Assembly (NCBI RefSeq): GCF_014697075.1
Contig: NZ_JACJRE010000007.1
Coordinates: 1 to 64,000 of the forward strand
DNA: 64,000 nt
From: Tolypothrix sp. FACHB-123
GTDB lineage: Bacteria > Cyanobacteriota > Cyanobacteriia > Cyanobacteriales > Nostocaceae
Direction: 5' to 3'
A model generated the notes under the pieces. It ran no database searches. It was not told the origin of the DNA and worked only from the letters and a program-made list of their open reading frames with translations. A program made the translations under genes and the position numbers. Numbering within the stretch: position 1 is the first letter of the stretch; the number at the start of each line of letters is the position of its first letter. Of the stretch, positions 55,331-63,755 are shown piece after piece.

Positions 55331-57502
55331 TCACCATTGCACCACTTGCTGTTTTAATTCCTCTATATCTAAATAATCACTGACAAAAGCTTTGCGTAAT
55401 AGTGGGTGAGGAATATATTCATCATATTTGTGTAATTCTGGCGCTTCAGATTCACTTACCAAATACTCAGGAATAATTCTTTCTTCAGCCAAAGCCGCAA
55501 TTTCCTTACCCAAGTAATCAACTTTATCCTTACCCAATTTAACTGTTAAATAATAAGGACTGCTACCACCAATACTTTTAATTTCTAAAGACTCTCGACA
55601 GCAAGAATTGAGCCATCTTTCCAAAGTCCGGAAAGCTAAAGTTCCCATCCAAGGGAAAATACAACATTTACCTTTACCTAAAACAACTATATTTTGTTTA
55701 TCTAACCCAGCATCTCTAGTTAACTGACGCACTTTGCGCAAACATTGCAAAGCTTTAGGCTGTAAATAGCTATATTCTAAATCTTCTAGTAAAACTTGCC
55801 GCATCTTTTGCAAAACTTTCGTGTGAATGATTCCCCCACCACCACGCCAATAAATACTCGCCTTACCCTCTACTTGCTTCACAGAAATCGCCCTTTTCTT
55901 AAAGTCAATTTCTGTCACTTCCCATGTTCTTCCAGCTAAGGCGAATAAATTCCCCACAATTGGCGGTTTGACAATACTTCCAATTTCTGTTGCACCTTGC
56001 TTAACTACATATTCTTGGCTATCAGCAAAGACAGCATAAAATTGAAACTTTCCTACGATACGTTCCCCAGTCAAGCCAATAATTAATTTACCAGTTTCGG
56101 TTTTTTGAATATGGTCAATATCAATTAAATATCTCAGCAATAATCTAAAATCTTCCTGAGAAATTGCTGCAAATGGTGGAAGACTAAAAACTTGTTTTGC
56201 TAAAGCCGCAGGTGAAAGTTCTCCCGTTGCTGCTAAAATACTCATTGTCTGCTGATATAGCAAACTAAAAGGATATTTCACAGGCTTAATCGGTTCAATC
56301 CAACGTTCTTCTACATAAAGTTGAATAATCGCAATAGATTGCAATAATTGCCAAGGAATTTGTTCTGCTAAAGGTGCGTCTAATCCAGGTTGAGTTTCCG
56401 CACAGACAAAGCGCATATCAGCCGCTTCCCCTCTTCTCCCCGTCCGTCCTAATCTTTGTAAAAAACTCGCTACAGAAAGCGGTGATTCTAACTGAATTAC
56501 CCTTTCTAAATGACCAATATCTATACCTAATTCTAGAGTTAAAGTAGCTGCTGTCACTGCTGGATTATTCGGTTCGCGCATTGCGTTTTCCGCTACTTGG
56601 CGCAGACTTGCTGAAATACTACCATGATGTACATGATAAATATCTGGTAATGATTGTTCAGCAGCAATTCTTCTTAAAGACGCAATTACAGATTCCGTTT
56701 GCGTGCGGTTATTACCAAATATCAAACATTTGCGCGATTTGCTGAGATTAAATAAATATCTATCATATTGTGTGACCTCAATTTCATCAACTTCATCGTT
56801 GAGATAAAAATGTTCCACAGCTAATTTAACTTGGCGTTTTCCCGACTCAATTTTTGGCGTAATTACTGACTTATCCGTTCCCGAACGTAACCAATCTTCC
56901 GCCATTGAATAATCACCAAGGGTAGCTGATAAACCAATGCGCCGGGGTTGGGTTTGGGTGATGTTTGCTAACCGCTGCAATTGACAAATGATTTGACATC
57001 CGCGTTCTGACCCCATGAAAGCGTGAATTTCATCAATGACAACAAAGCGTAATTCACCAAATAAGCGGATTAAGTCATGATGTTTATTTACTAATAAACT
57101 TTCTAAAGATTCTGGCGTAATTTGCAAAACGCCTTTGGGGTTTTTTAATAACTTATTTTTCTGATTTTGAGATACATCACCGTGCCAATGCCATACTGGA
57201 ATATCTGCGGCTTTGAGTAACCCATTAAGGCGTTCAAATTGATCGTTAATTAAAGCTTTGATGGGGCCGATATATAGCGCACCTATAGTATTAGTAGGAT
57301 TTTCATACAATCGAGTCACCACAGGTAAAAATGCAGCTTCCGTTTTTCCCGCAGCTGTCGCCGCAGCCACTAGTAAATGAGCATCAGTATCAAAGATAAC
57401 TTGACAAGCGGCTATTTGTGCTGGGCGTAATTCAGTCCAGTTATGATGATAAATATATTCTTGGATAAAAGGTGCAAGGCGGTAGAAGATATCATTCGTC
57501 AT
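55331..57502 (-). CDS. Lhr-like DEAD/DEAH-box helicase
   Basis: 723 aa, ATG start. Superfamily-2 ATPase: AAATAAGKTEA (Walker A), DEIH (Walker B), SATLGD (motif III), LELGIDIGHLERVIQLESP (motif V) and QRLGRTGRRG (motif VI), then a C-terminal half (about 390-723) with a winged-helix-like segment and two cysteines. Lhr-like helicases unwind RNA:DNA or RNA duplexes in repair. It lies next to the decayed CAST end; nothing shows it is cargo. Similar proteins occur in other cyanobacteria as stand-alone genes. Confidence 0.87.
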   Translation of the reverse strand: MTNDIFYRLAPFIQEYIYHHNWTELRPAQIAACQVIFDTDAHLLVAAATAAGKTEAAFLPVVTRLYENPTNTIGALYIGPIKALINDQFERLNGLLKAADIPVWHWHGDVSQNQKNKLLKNPKGVLQITPESLESLLVNKHHDLIRLFGELRFVVIDEIHAFMGSERGCQIICQLQRLANITQTQPRRIGLSATLGDYSMAEDWLRSGTDKSVITPKIESGKRQVKLAVEHFYLNDEVDEIEVTQYDRYLFNLSKSRKCLIFGNNRTQTESVIASLRRIAAEQSLPDIYHVHHGSISASLRQVAENAMREPNNPAVTAATLTLELGIDIGHLERVIQLESPLSVASFLQRLGRTGRRGEAADMRFVCAETQPGLDAPLAEQIPWQLLQSIAIIQLYVEERWIEPIKPVKYPFSLLYQQTMSILAATGELSPAALAKQVFSLPPFAAISQEDFRLLLRYLIDIDHIQKTETGKLIIGLTGERIVGKFQFYAVFADSQEYVVKQGATEIGSIVKPPIVGNLFALAGRTWEVTEIDFKKRAISVKQVEGKASIYWRGGGGIIHTKVLQKMRQVLLEDLEYSYLQPKALQCLRKVRQLTRDAGLDKQNIVVLGKGKCCIFPWMGTLAFRTLERWLNSCCRESLEIKSIGGSSPYYLTVKLGKDKVDYLGKEIAALAEERIIPEYLVSESEAPELHKYDEYIPHPLLRKAFVSDYLDIEELKQQVVQW

Positions 57503-57670
57503 AAATTTTGTAGAAGTGGCGTAATTTCAGGATATTGGGGGTTTTAGAGCGATCGCATTCACAGCATTCATTTACCTCACCATAGAGATGGTAAGAAGCG
57601 ATCGCTGTTTTTAGCTATATTTATGTAGCTTTGAGTTAATTACCTAACTGAGGTGCTTAATTATAATGAT

Positions 57671-57908
57671 CTGCCCAATTAAGCTGTTTTGTCCTGTGAA
57701 TACAAATACCGCTGAAACCCGATAAATACTTGACTGATAGTTGCAACGCTTCCTAGTTCTGCCACAGCATCACGAACGGTATGATATTTCAACTCCAACA
57801 GTTGAAGTCGGCATCAATTACGCGGCTAATTTCTGTAAGTTGTCCAATTATTGGTACAGGTAGGAAAGCACCCAGAGTTTGAAACCTGGCTAGAAAAATG
57901 ACGAAAAA
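57671..57908 (-). pseudogene. frameshifted remnant of an unrecognised gene
   Basis: On the minus strand one frame reads FLPVPIIGQLTEISRVIDAD and stops; a shifted frame then continues LKYHTVRDAVAELGSVATIS to GFQRYLYSQDKTA. Both parts are protein-like, but there is no start codon and one frameshift. I do not recognise the family. It abuts the CAST/CRISPR remnant, so it may be decayed cargo. Confidence 0.55.
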
Positions 57909-57926
57909 TAATTAGTTAACTGACAC
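57900..57926. other. TnsB-site-like sequence abutting the array
   Basis: GACGAAAAATAATTAGTTAA... matches the terminal TnsB-type site at 58367-58393 at 22 of 27 positions, in the same orientation. It is joined directly to the half CRISPR repeat at 57926. Confidence 0.45.
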
Positions 57927-58156
57927 TAGGGGTGGGTTGAAAGATATGCCATCGCGAACCAGATTCCCCTTTGAGGAAGGTTTCAACAACGATTCCCGCT
58001 AAGGGTGGGTTGAAAGTTGAATTCAAAGTTGTTGTTGTCTGTTTGAATGGGTTTCAACAATCATTCCCGCTAGGGGTGGGTTGAAAGATAGCAAGACATT
58101 AACTGACGTTTTGCTTGATGTTTCAACAACCATTCTCGCTAGGAGTGGATTAAGAA
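57926..58156 (+). CRISPR. short orphan CRISPR array with type V-K-like repeats
   Basis: A 3' half repeat (57926-57943), two full 37-nt repeats (57980-58016 and 58051-58087) and a degenerate last repeat (58120-58156) flank three spacers of 36 (57944-57979), 34 (58017-58050) and 32 nt (58088-58119). The repeat begins GTTTCAACAA, has CTAGGGGTGGGTTG and ends GAAAG, matching the repeats I recall for Scytonema-type Cas12k CAST systems. The GAAAG end gives plus-strand crRNA orientation. No cas gene is in the window. Confidence 0.9.
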
Positions 58157-58213
58157 GAATATTTGAAGCATTCAATTTTTTTGAGAGGCTTGAAAGGCGC
58201 ACTTTGTTCGGGA
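58157..58213 (+). ncRNA. delocalised homing guide: atypical repeat end plus 17-nt spacer
   Basis: After the degenerate last repeat a second repeat end, TTGAAAG (58190-58196), is followed at once by GCGCACTTTGTTCGGGA (58197-58213). This matches the tRNA-Pro gene 58435-58451 (minus strand) at 16 of 17 positions. Short, offset guides that target a tRNA gene are the known homing guides of type V-K CASTs. A GGTTGAG/CTCAACC hairpin (58247-58264) follows. Transcription as an RNA is inferred. Confidence 0.8.
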
Positions 58214-58270
58214 ATATCCCAACACTTGTGAGTATATTAGAGATGTGGTTGAGTCAACTCAACCTCTCGC

Positions 58271-58397
58271 CGACATTAATTTGTTAACGGATGTCTAGAG
58301 TAAATCGACGACAAGAATTCGTTAAAGCGACAATTAAATCGTTAATAACGACAATAATTTGTTAACGACGACAGATAATTAGTTAATCGACAGTACA
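58271..58397. mobile_element. right end of a type V-K CAST (TnsB-type terminal repeats)
   Basis: Five repeats of about 17 bp, consensus CGACA(n)ATTnGTTAA, at 58271-58287, 58309-58325, 58328-58345, 58349-58365 and 58369-58386, then the terminus CGACAGTACA (58388-58397). Read inward this is TGTACTGTCG followed by TTAACnAATTAT-type boxes, the layout of Scytonema CAST ends, which begin TGTACAGTGACA. The terminus is 3 bp from the tRNA acceptor stem. Confidence 0.85.
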
Positions 58398-58399
58398 AA

Positions 58400-58473
58400 T
58401 CGGGATGACTGGATTCGAACCAGCGGCCCCTTCGTCCCGAACGAAGTGCGCTACCAAGCTGCGCTACATCCCG
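58400..58473 (-). tRNA. trnP-CGG: tRNA-Pro(CGG)
   Basis: Complete cloverleaf on the minus strand: 7-bp acceptor CGGGATG/CATCCCG, D arm GCGC...GCGC with TTGGTA, anticodon arm CTTCG-TTCGGGA-CGAAG (anticodon CGG), T arm GCTGG-TTCGAAT-CCAGT and discriminator A. CCA is not encoded. Within it, 58435-58451 is the protospacer of the neighbouring homing guide, with GGTA at 58452-58455 on the correct side. Confidence 0.95.
58435..58455 (-). other. CAST homing protospacer and PAM in tRNA-Pro
   Basis: Protospacer GCGCACTTCGTTCGGGA (58451 to 58435 on the minus strand) preceded 5' by GGTA (58455 to 58452), which fits the GTN PAM of Cas12k. The CAST end lies 54 bp downstream of the PAM, near the 49-66 bp reported for type V-K systems. 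Confidence 0.8.
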
Positions 58474-58721
58474 GCATAATAAGCCCATCATTTAAGTTAT
58501 AATATCATTAATAGTTATAAATGTATAGTCAAGCTAACTTGAGTTGAGAAAATGCGATCGCCTGCCATCAGGATTGCCAATTCACCTTAATTCCTAGCTC
58601 CTGAGACCTAGGCAATTCGTCACCGCCATATACTCATACTGGATTTGTTCAAAAATCAAAATCCAAACTCGCCCAACCTTGCTAACATAACTCTGTATAT
58701 ATATAGTAGTGAAAACGGATT

Positions 58722-59600
58722 GTGGCTGTAAAACCAGACTGGTTGCGGGTGAAAGCGCCTCAGTGGGAGCGCGTCGGTAACGTTAAAGAAATTTTGCGGG
58801 ATTTAGCGCTCAATACGGTTTGTGAGGAAGCGTCCTGTCCGAATATTGGTGAATGTTTTCAAGCTGGAACCGCTACGTTTTTGATTATGGGGCCAGCTTG
58901 TACCCGTGCCTGTCCCTACTGCGATATAGATTTTGAGAAAAAGCCCAAGCCTTTAGACCCCACAGAACCGGAACGATTGGCAGAAGCTGTTCGTCGTCTG
59001 AAACTAAATCATGTGGTGATTACCTCTGTAAACCGCGATGATTTACCAGATGGTGGTGCGTCTCAGTTTGTGGATTGTATCGCCGCAGTTCGTGCTGTCT
59101 CACCGCATACGACAATTGAGGTGTTAATTCCTGATTTGTGCGGCAATTGGAATGCGTTGGAGATCATTGTCCAAGCTGCACCGGAGGTATTAAACCACAA
59201 CACAGAAACCATCCCCCGTTTATATCGCCGCGTGCGTCCCCAAGGTAACTACGATCGCACAATGGAATTACTCAAGCGATCGCGGCAAATAGCGCCTTGG
59301 ATCTACACTAAATCTGGGATCATGGTGGGACTCGGTGAAACTGATGCCGAAGTTCGTCAAGTTATGCAAGACTTACGTGCTGTAGATTGTGATATCTTGA
59401 CCATTGGGCAATACCTCCAACCTAGCCAAAAACACTTGAAAGTTGATAACTTTATCACCCCAGAACAATTTGCTGCTTGGCAAGCCTACGGCGAAGAACT
59501 GGGATTTCTGCAAGTAGTTTCTTCCCCCTTAACCAGAAGTTCCTATCACGCAGAACAAGTGCGCCAACTCATGGAACTTTACCCCCGGAGTCGCGGATAA
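58722..59600 (+). CDS. lipA: lipoyl synthase
   Basis: 292 aa, GTG start. Radical-SAM enzyme that inserts two sulphurs into octanoyl chains of lipoyl domains. The radical-SAM motif is C60-x3-C64-x2-C67 (CTRACPYC), and the auxiliary cluster comes from [12 protein letters not shown] (residues ~34-45). The C terminus has [12 protein letters not shown] with the serine used by the auxiliary cluster. Standard length. Next on the strand is gpsA, 70 bp away. Confidence 0.95.
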   Translation: MAVKPDWLRVKAPQWERVGNVKEILRDLALNTVCEEASCPNIGECFQAGTATFLIMGPACTRACPYCDIDFEKKPKPLDPTEPERLAEAVRRLKLNHVVITSVNRDDLPDGGASQFVDCIAAVRAVSPHTTIEVLIPDLCGNWNALEIIVQAAPEVLNHNTETIPRLYRRVRPQGNYDRTMELLKRSRQIAPWIYTKSGIMVGLGETDAEVRQVMQDLRAVDCDILTIGQYLQPSQKHLKVDNFITPEQFAAWQAYGEELGFLQVVSSPLTRSSYHAEQVRQLMELYPRSRG

Positions 59601-59669
59601 AGAAAATGAGCAAGGGAGACAGATTAACCATTGAGCCTTGACAACTGACAACTGACAACTGACTAACCA

Positions 59670-60596
59670 ATGACTATTGACAAAACCGTAGCAATTTTAG
59701 GCGCAGGTGCTTGGGGTCAAGCACTAGCAAATTTGGCTGCGGCGAATGGTCATCAGGTGCGTCTATGGTCGCGGTGGGGAACCCTAAGTTTAGCAGCAGT
59801 GCTACAAGATGCTGATATCATCTTATCTGCGATCTCCATGAAAGGTGTCAGAGAAGTGGTGATGCAAGTCCAGTCTTTCCCCATTTCTCCCGATGCAATT
59901 TTTGTGACGGCGACGAAAGGTTTAGAGCCAGAAACAACCTGTACGCCGTCGCAAATTTGGCAAACAGCTTTCCCTCATCATCCAGTAGTTGTCCTTTCGG
60001 GGCCGAATTTATCGAAAGAAATTGAAATGGAATTACCTGCTGCAACAGTTGTAGCTAGTACTATTGCTACGGCGGCGGAAACTGTGCAGCTGGTGTTTTC
60101 TTCTAATCGTTTTCGCGTATATACCAATCCCGATCCTGTGGGAGTGGAATTAGGGGGAACACTGAAAAATGTAATTGCGATCGCAGCTGGTGTCTGCGAC
60201 GGTTTACAACTAGGAACCAATGCTAAAGCAGGCTTAGTTACCCGTGGACTTACAGAAATGGTACGCATCGGTACATTCTGGGGTGCAAAGCCAGAAACAT
60301 TCTATGGTTTATCCGGTTTAGGAGATTTACTAGCCACCTGTAATAGTTCTTTAAGCCGCAATTATCAAGTTGGTTATCAGTTAGCAGTTGGCAAAACATT
60401 AACAGAAATTCTTACTCACCTACAAGGAACTGCTGAAGGTGTCAATACTTGTCTCGTATTGATCCAAAGAGCTAGACAGCAAAATATTCCTGTTCCCATT
60501 ACCGAGCAAGTTTACCGTTTACTTCAAGGTGAACTCACACCCCAACAAGCTCTTGATGAATTGATGCTGCGAGACATGAAGCCCGAGTATCACTAA
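59670..60596 (+). CDS. gpsA: glycerol-3-phosphate dehydrogenase [NAD(P)+]
   Basis: 308 aa, ATG start. Makes sn-glycerol-3-phosphate for lipid synthesis. NAD-binding LGAGAWGQALANL (residues ~9-21), catalytic and binding motifs ATKGLEP, VLSGPNLSKEI, GGTLKNVIAIAAG (catalytic Lys), and a C-terminal domain with GLSGLGDLLATCNSSLSRNY. Length slightly short of the ~330-aa average. Confidence 0.94.
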   Translation: MTIDKTVAILGAGAWGQALANLAAANGHQVRLWSRWGTLSLAAVLQDADIILSAISMKGVREVVMQVQSFPISPDAIFVTATKGLEPETTCTPSQIWQTAFPHHPVVVLSGPNLSKEIEMELPAATVVASTIATAAETVQLVFSSNRFRVYTNPDPVGVELGGTLKNVIAIAAGVCDGLQLGTNAKAGLVTRGLTEMVRIGTFWGAKPETFYGLSGLGDLLATCNSSLSRNYQVGYQLAVGKTLTEILTHLQGTAEGVNTCLVLIQRARQQNIPVPITEQVYRLLQGELTPQQALDELMLRDMKPEYH

Positions 60597-61449
60597 AAAC
60601 TGTTGACGGTTGTACGGGCGGGTTCACAAATATCCTCACTGATTCATGAAGATCTCCCATAAACCCGCCCCTACTGACTGTTGACTGCGATCACTGAGTT
60701 TGTCGAAGTGTTGACTGCAATTAACTGCGAAGTCGAGATATAACTCCTACTCGGTCAAGCTATTGTCGTCTTCACAACTGACAACTGACAACTAACAACT
60801 AACAACTGACAACCAATATTTGTATTTTCGAGGATGTGTACATTTGGGTGCTAGTGCCAATTTAGCGCTATTTCCCAGTACTTTATCCCTAGTTGCAAAT
60901 CCTTAATCTCTTGGAAAATTCAGCATCTAAGACCAATAGCGAGAATATGCAACGTCATACCTTGGTATTAGCACTTCAGCGTTACTACTAGCGCACTGAC
61001 CAAGACAATTACTTTCCCCACTTACCAAATATTCCCTAGAGAAAAATTAGCAAATTGTCAGGATAGCACTTCTATCCCCGTGTAGATATGACTATACCGA
61101 TCATGAACATGATTTTTACTGAAATATGTTTATACCACGTTACATTTGTAACAGTCAAGTCCCATCAAAATTGAAATGTTGAACAGCTGTTTCAAAGCTT
61201 AAAGGTTAGCTGTAGAAGTGAATAGCTATTGGTTCAATGAAAGAGCTACAGCAGCCGACTATTTCCGTAGTCATGTTTAAAAAATTACCATTCCAGTTTT
61301 TTTTAAGATTTTTTTAAAAAAAACCGTAATGTCACCCTCAACCGTGTTAGTTCACCCTGAATCACGGGAACAATAGCAACAGTTAATTAGCTGACCGTAA
61401 TTTTTAGCTGACCGTAATCTATTGTTACCTGGAGCCATTGAGACGATCT
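60597..61449. other. long spacer upstream of sigC
   Basis: About 850 bp. It holds a family A element (60612-60674), a CTTCGACA relative (60690-60711), CAACTGA/CAACTAA heptamers (60776-60812) and a duplicated TTAGCTGACCGTAAT (61387-61401 and 61404-61418) just before the gene. An A/T-rich poly-T/poly-A stretch lies near 61299-61326. No ORF or named RNA recognised. Confidence 0.6.
60612..60674. repeat. 63-bp inverted-repeat element (family A), copy 5
   Basis: Reverse complement is identical to 53488-53550 over all 63 bp, 7.1 kb away. The flanks are again CAACAGT-type heptamers. Confidence 0.85.
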
Positions 61450-62700
61450 ATGCCAGCAACATCTTTTTACGCAGATGCCCCCTACAACACCCCAAAATCC
61501 CAGCAAATCTTGGATCGAGAACTCACGGTTGACGACAATGAGTTAGCTGTAGATGATTTGCAGGATTTAGAATTGGCTTCTGTCGATACCGCTCATTTCG
61601 CTGCTAACACCAACCGTAGAAGTACAGATTTAGTACGCTTATATCTTCAGGAAATTGGTCGGGTTCGGTTGTTAGGCCGAGACGAAGAAGTTTCAGAAGC
61701 GCAAAAAGTCCAGCGCTACTTGCGGATGCGGATAGTGCTTGCTAATGCTGCTAAGCAAGGAGATGCAGTAATTGAGCCTTATTTGCGCTTAATTGAAGTT
61801 CAGGAACGTTTAGCATCAGAATTAGGACATCGCCCTTCTTTGGAAAGATGGGCTAATACAGCAGGTGTGAATGTTTCTGATTTGAAGCCAATTTTGTCAG
61901 AAGGTAAGCGTCGTTGGGCAGAAATTGCCAAAATGACTGTGGAAGAACTGGAGCAAATTCAATCCCAAGGACTCCAGTCTAAAGAACACATGATCAAAGC
62001 CAATCTGCGCTTGGTTGTGTCTGTTGCTAAGAAGTATCAAAATCGCGGCTTGGAATTGTTGGATCTAGTCCAAGAAGGCACATTAGGCTTAGAGCGAGCT
62101 GTCGAGAAATTTGACCCAACTAAGGGTTATCGCTTTAGTACCTATGCTTACTGGTGGATTCGTCAAGGTATTACCAGAGCGATCGCTACTTCTAGCCGAA
62201 CAATTCGCCTTCCTGTTCATATTACTGAAAAACTGAACAAAATCAAAAAAGCCCAACGCAAAATTGCCCAAGAAAAAGGTCGTACTCCCACATTAGAAGA
62301 CTTGGCAGTGGAGTTAGAAATGACCCCAACTCAAGTCAGAGAAGTTTTGTTACGGGTTCCTCGCTCCGTTTCTTTGGAAACTAAAGTTGGTAAAGATAAA
62401 GACACAGAATTAGGCGAATTACTCGAAACTGATAGTGTTACTCCTGAAGAATTGTTAATGCGAGAATCTTTACAAAGAGACTTGCAACATCTGTTGTCCG
62501 ATTTGACTAGCCGCGAACGTGATGTCATTCTCATGCGGTTTGGTTTGGCAGATGGTCATCCTTACTCTTTAGCGGAAATTGGTCGCGCTTTAGATTTATC
62601 TCGCGAACGAGTACGGCAAATTGAATCTAAGGCTTTACAAAAACTGCGCCAACCCAAACGACGTAATTTGATCCGCGACTACTTGGAGTCTCTTAGCTAG
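61450..62700 (+). CDS. sigC: RNA polymerase sigma factor, group 2 (SigC type)
   Basis: 416 aa from the ATG at 61450 (MPATSFYADAP, the usual SigC opening). A TTG at 61438 is closer to the GGAG at 61431-61434 but adds only four residues. Region 1.2/2: STDLVRLYLQEIGRVRLL; 2.4: FSTYAYWWIRQGITRAI; region 3: PTLEDLAVELEMT; region 4.2: SLAEIGRALDLSRERVRQIE. Group 2 sigma factors act in nitrogen or stress responses. Upstream of furA, as in Anabaena. Confidence 0.92.
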   Translation: MPATSFYADAPYNTPKSQQILDRELTVDDNELAVDDLQDLELASVDTAHFAANTNRRSTDLVRLYLQEIGRVRLLGRDEEVSEAQKVQRYLRMRIVLANAAKQGDAVIEPYLRLIEVQERLASELGHRPSLERWANTAGVNVSDLKPILSEGKRRWAEIAKMTVEELEQIQSQGLQSKEHMIKANLRLVVSVAKKYQNRGLELLDLVQEGTLGLERAVEKFDPTKGYRFSTYAYWWIRQGITRAIATSSRTIRLPVHITEKLNKIKKAQRKIAQEKGRTPTLEDLAVELEMTPTQVREVLLRVPRSVSLETKVGKDKDTELGELLETDSVTPEELLMRESLQRDLQHLLSDLTSRERDVILMRFGLADGHPYSLAEIGRALDLSRERVRQIESKALQKLRQPKRRNLIRDYLESLS

Positions 62701-63173
62701 TAGTCTATGTCATTAATGCTGATGAACAATTAGGTTCGTAGTCAGGACTTTAGTCCTGTTCCTGGATTGTTAACCACGCTTTATGCTGATTTTCTGGTCA
62801 ATGCGGCTTTGTGACTAACAAAGAGCCGCTGTGTTGGACAGGTTTTCTAGCCCAAAGCCAGTGGCGTGGAAACCCCAAGAATTTGCTAACTCACTACGAA
62901 CTCATCAGTCATCGAGTTGCTAGATCCCCGTTGCCAAAATCTCACTTTAGTTAGTTTATGGCAAATTATTTTCACTTAGGTAGACGAGAATTGTGCAGGC
63001 TCTACCGTCAAGATGCTTTGCTAGCGGGGATCATCTATATATTCCAGATTTTTCCGAATTTTATGATTATTCTTCAGGCTTTAATAATTATTCGCAATAA
63101 GCAACAGTTGTTGCAAATTCCTCAAAATATTTGCTATATTCTCAACTAATAGGCTTTGTTGAGAAAAATTAGT
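62701..63173. other. spacer between sigC and furA
   Basis: About 470 bp. A CAGGACTTTAGTCCTG palindrome lies near 62744-62760. A 63-codon ORF at 62958-63149 is judged non-coding (no SD, hydrophobic/basic mix, and it would overlap the expected furA promoter). No RNA gene seen. Confidence 0.5.
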
Positions 63174-63629
63174 ATGACTGTTTACACATCTACTTCACTC
63201 AAAGCAGAGTTAAACGATCGCGGTTGGCGTTTAACTCCCCAACGAGAAACAATTCTACACATTTTTCAAGAGCTTCCGCAAGGCGAACACCTCAGTGCCG
63301 AAGATCTTTACCATCGGCTAGAGACTGACGGTGAAGGAATAAGTCTGTCAACTATTTACCGGACTTTAAAGTTGATGGCCAGAATGGGGATTTTGCGGGA
63401 ATTAGAACTGGGAGAAGGTCATAAGCATTACGAACTTAATCAACCTTACCCCCATCACCACCATCACCTCATCTGTGTCAGATGTAACAGTACCATTGAG
63501 TTTAAAAATGACTCTATTCTCAAAATTGGTGCGAAAACTGCTCAAAAAGAAGGTTTCCATCTTCTTGATTGTCAGCTAACTATCCATGCTGTCTGTCCCA
63601 AGTGCCAAAGAGCACTAATGCCTTTGTAA
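63174..63629 (+). CDS. furA: ferric uptake regulator FurA
   Basis: 151 aa from the ATG at 63174, the length of Anabaena FurA; an in-frame TTG at 63156 is less likely. Fur fold: winged helix with SAEDLYHRLETDGEGISLST (DNA-recognition region), then the histidine cluster PHHHHHLI and two zinc knuckles CVRCN and CPKCQ. Represses iron uptake genes when iron is plentiful and senses haem and redox in Anabaena. In Anabaena an antisense RNA from the convergent alr1690 gene reduces FurA; the same neighbour is present here. Confidence 0.95.
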   Translation: MTVYTSTSLKAELNDRGWRLTPQRETILHIFQELPQGEHLSAEDLYHRLETDGEGISLSTIYRTLKLMARMGILRELELGEGHKHYELNQPYPHHHHHLICVRCNSTIEFKNDSILKIGAKTAQKEGFHLLDCQLTIHAVCPKCQRALMPL

Positions 63630-63755
63630 AACTGAGGTGAGATAACAAACGATTCGTCTCAAACTAACACAAGATGGCTTTTGAGCAGTTGATTGTTCAC
63701 TGTTATCGGAGGTAGCAAATAGTTGGGGATATTTGCATCAATGTTTGTGCGGATG

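Noticed and set aside
58081-58287. 68-aa ORF in the CAST/CRISPR region
   Set aside because: It runs through CRISPR repeats, the homing guide and TnsB sites; it has no RBS and is an accident of the repeats.
62958-63149. 63-aa ORF between sigC and furA
   Set aside because: No Shine-Dalgarno, unusual composition and no recognisable family; it lies in the furA promoter region.
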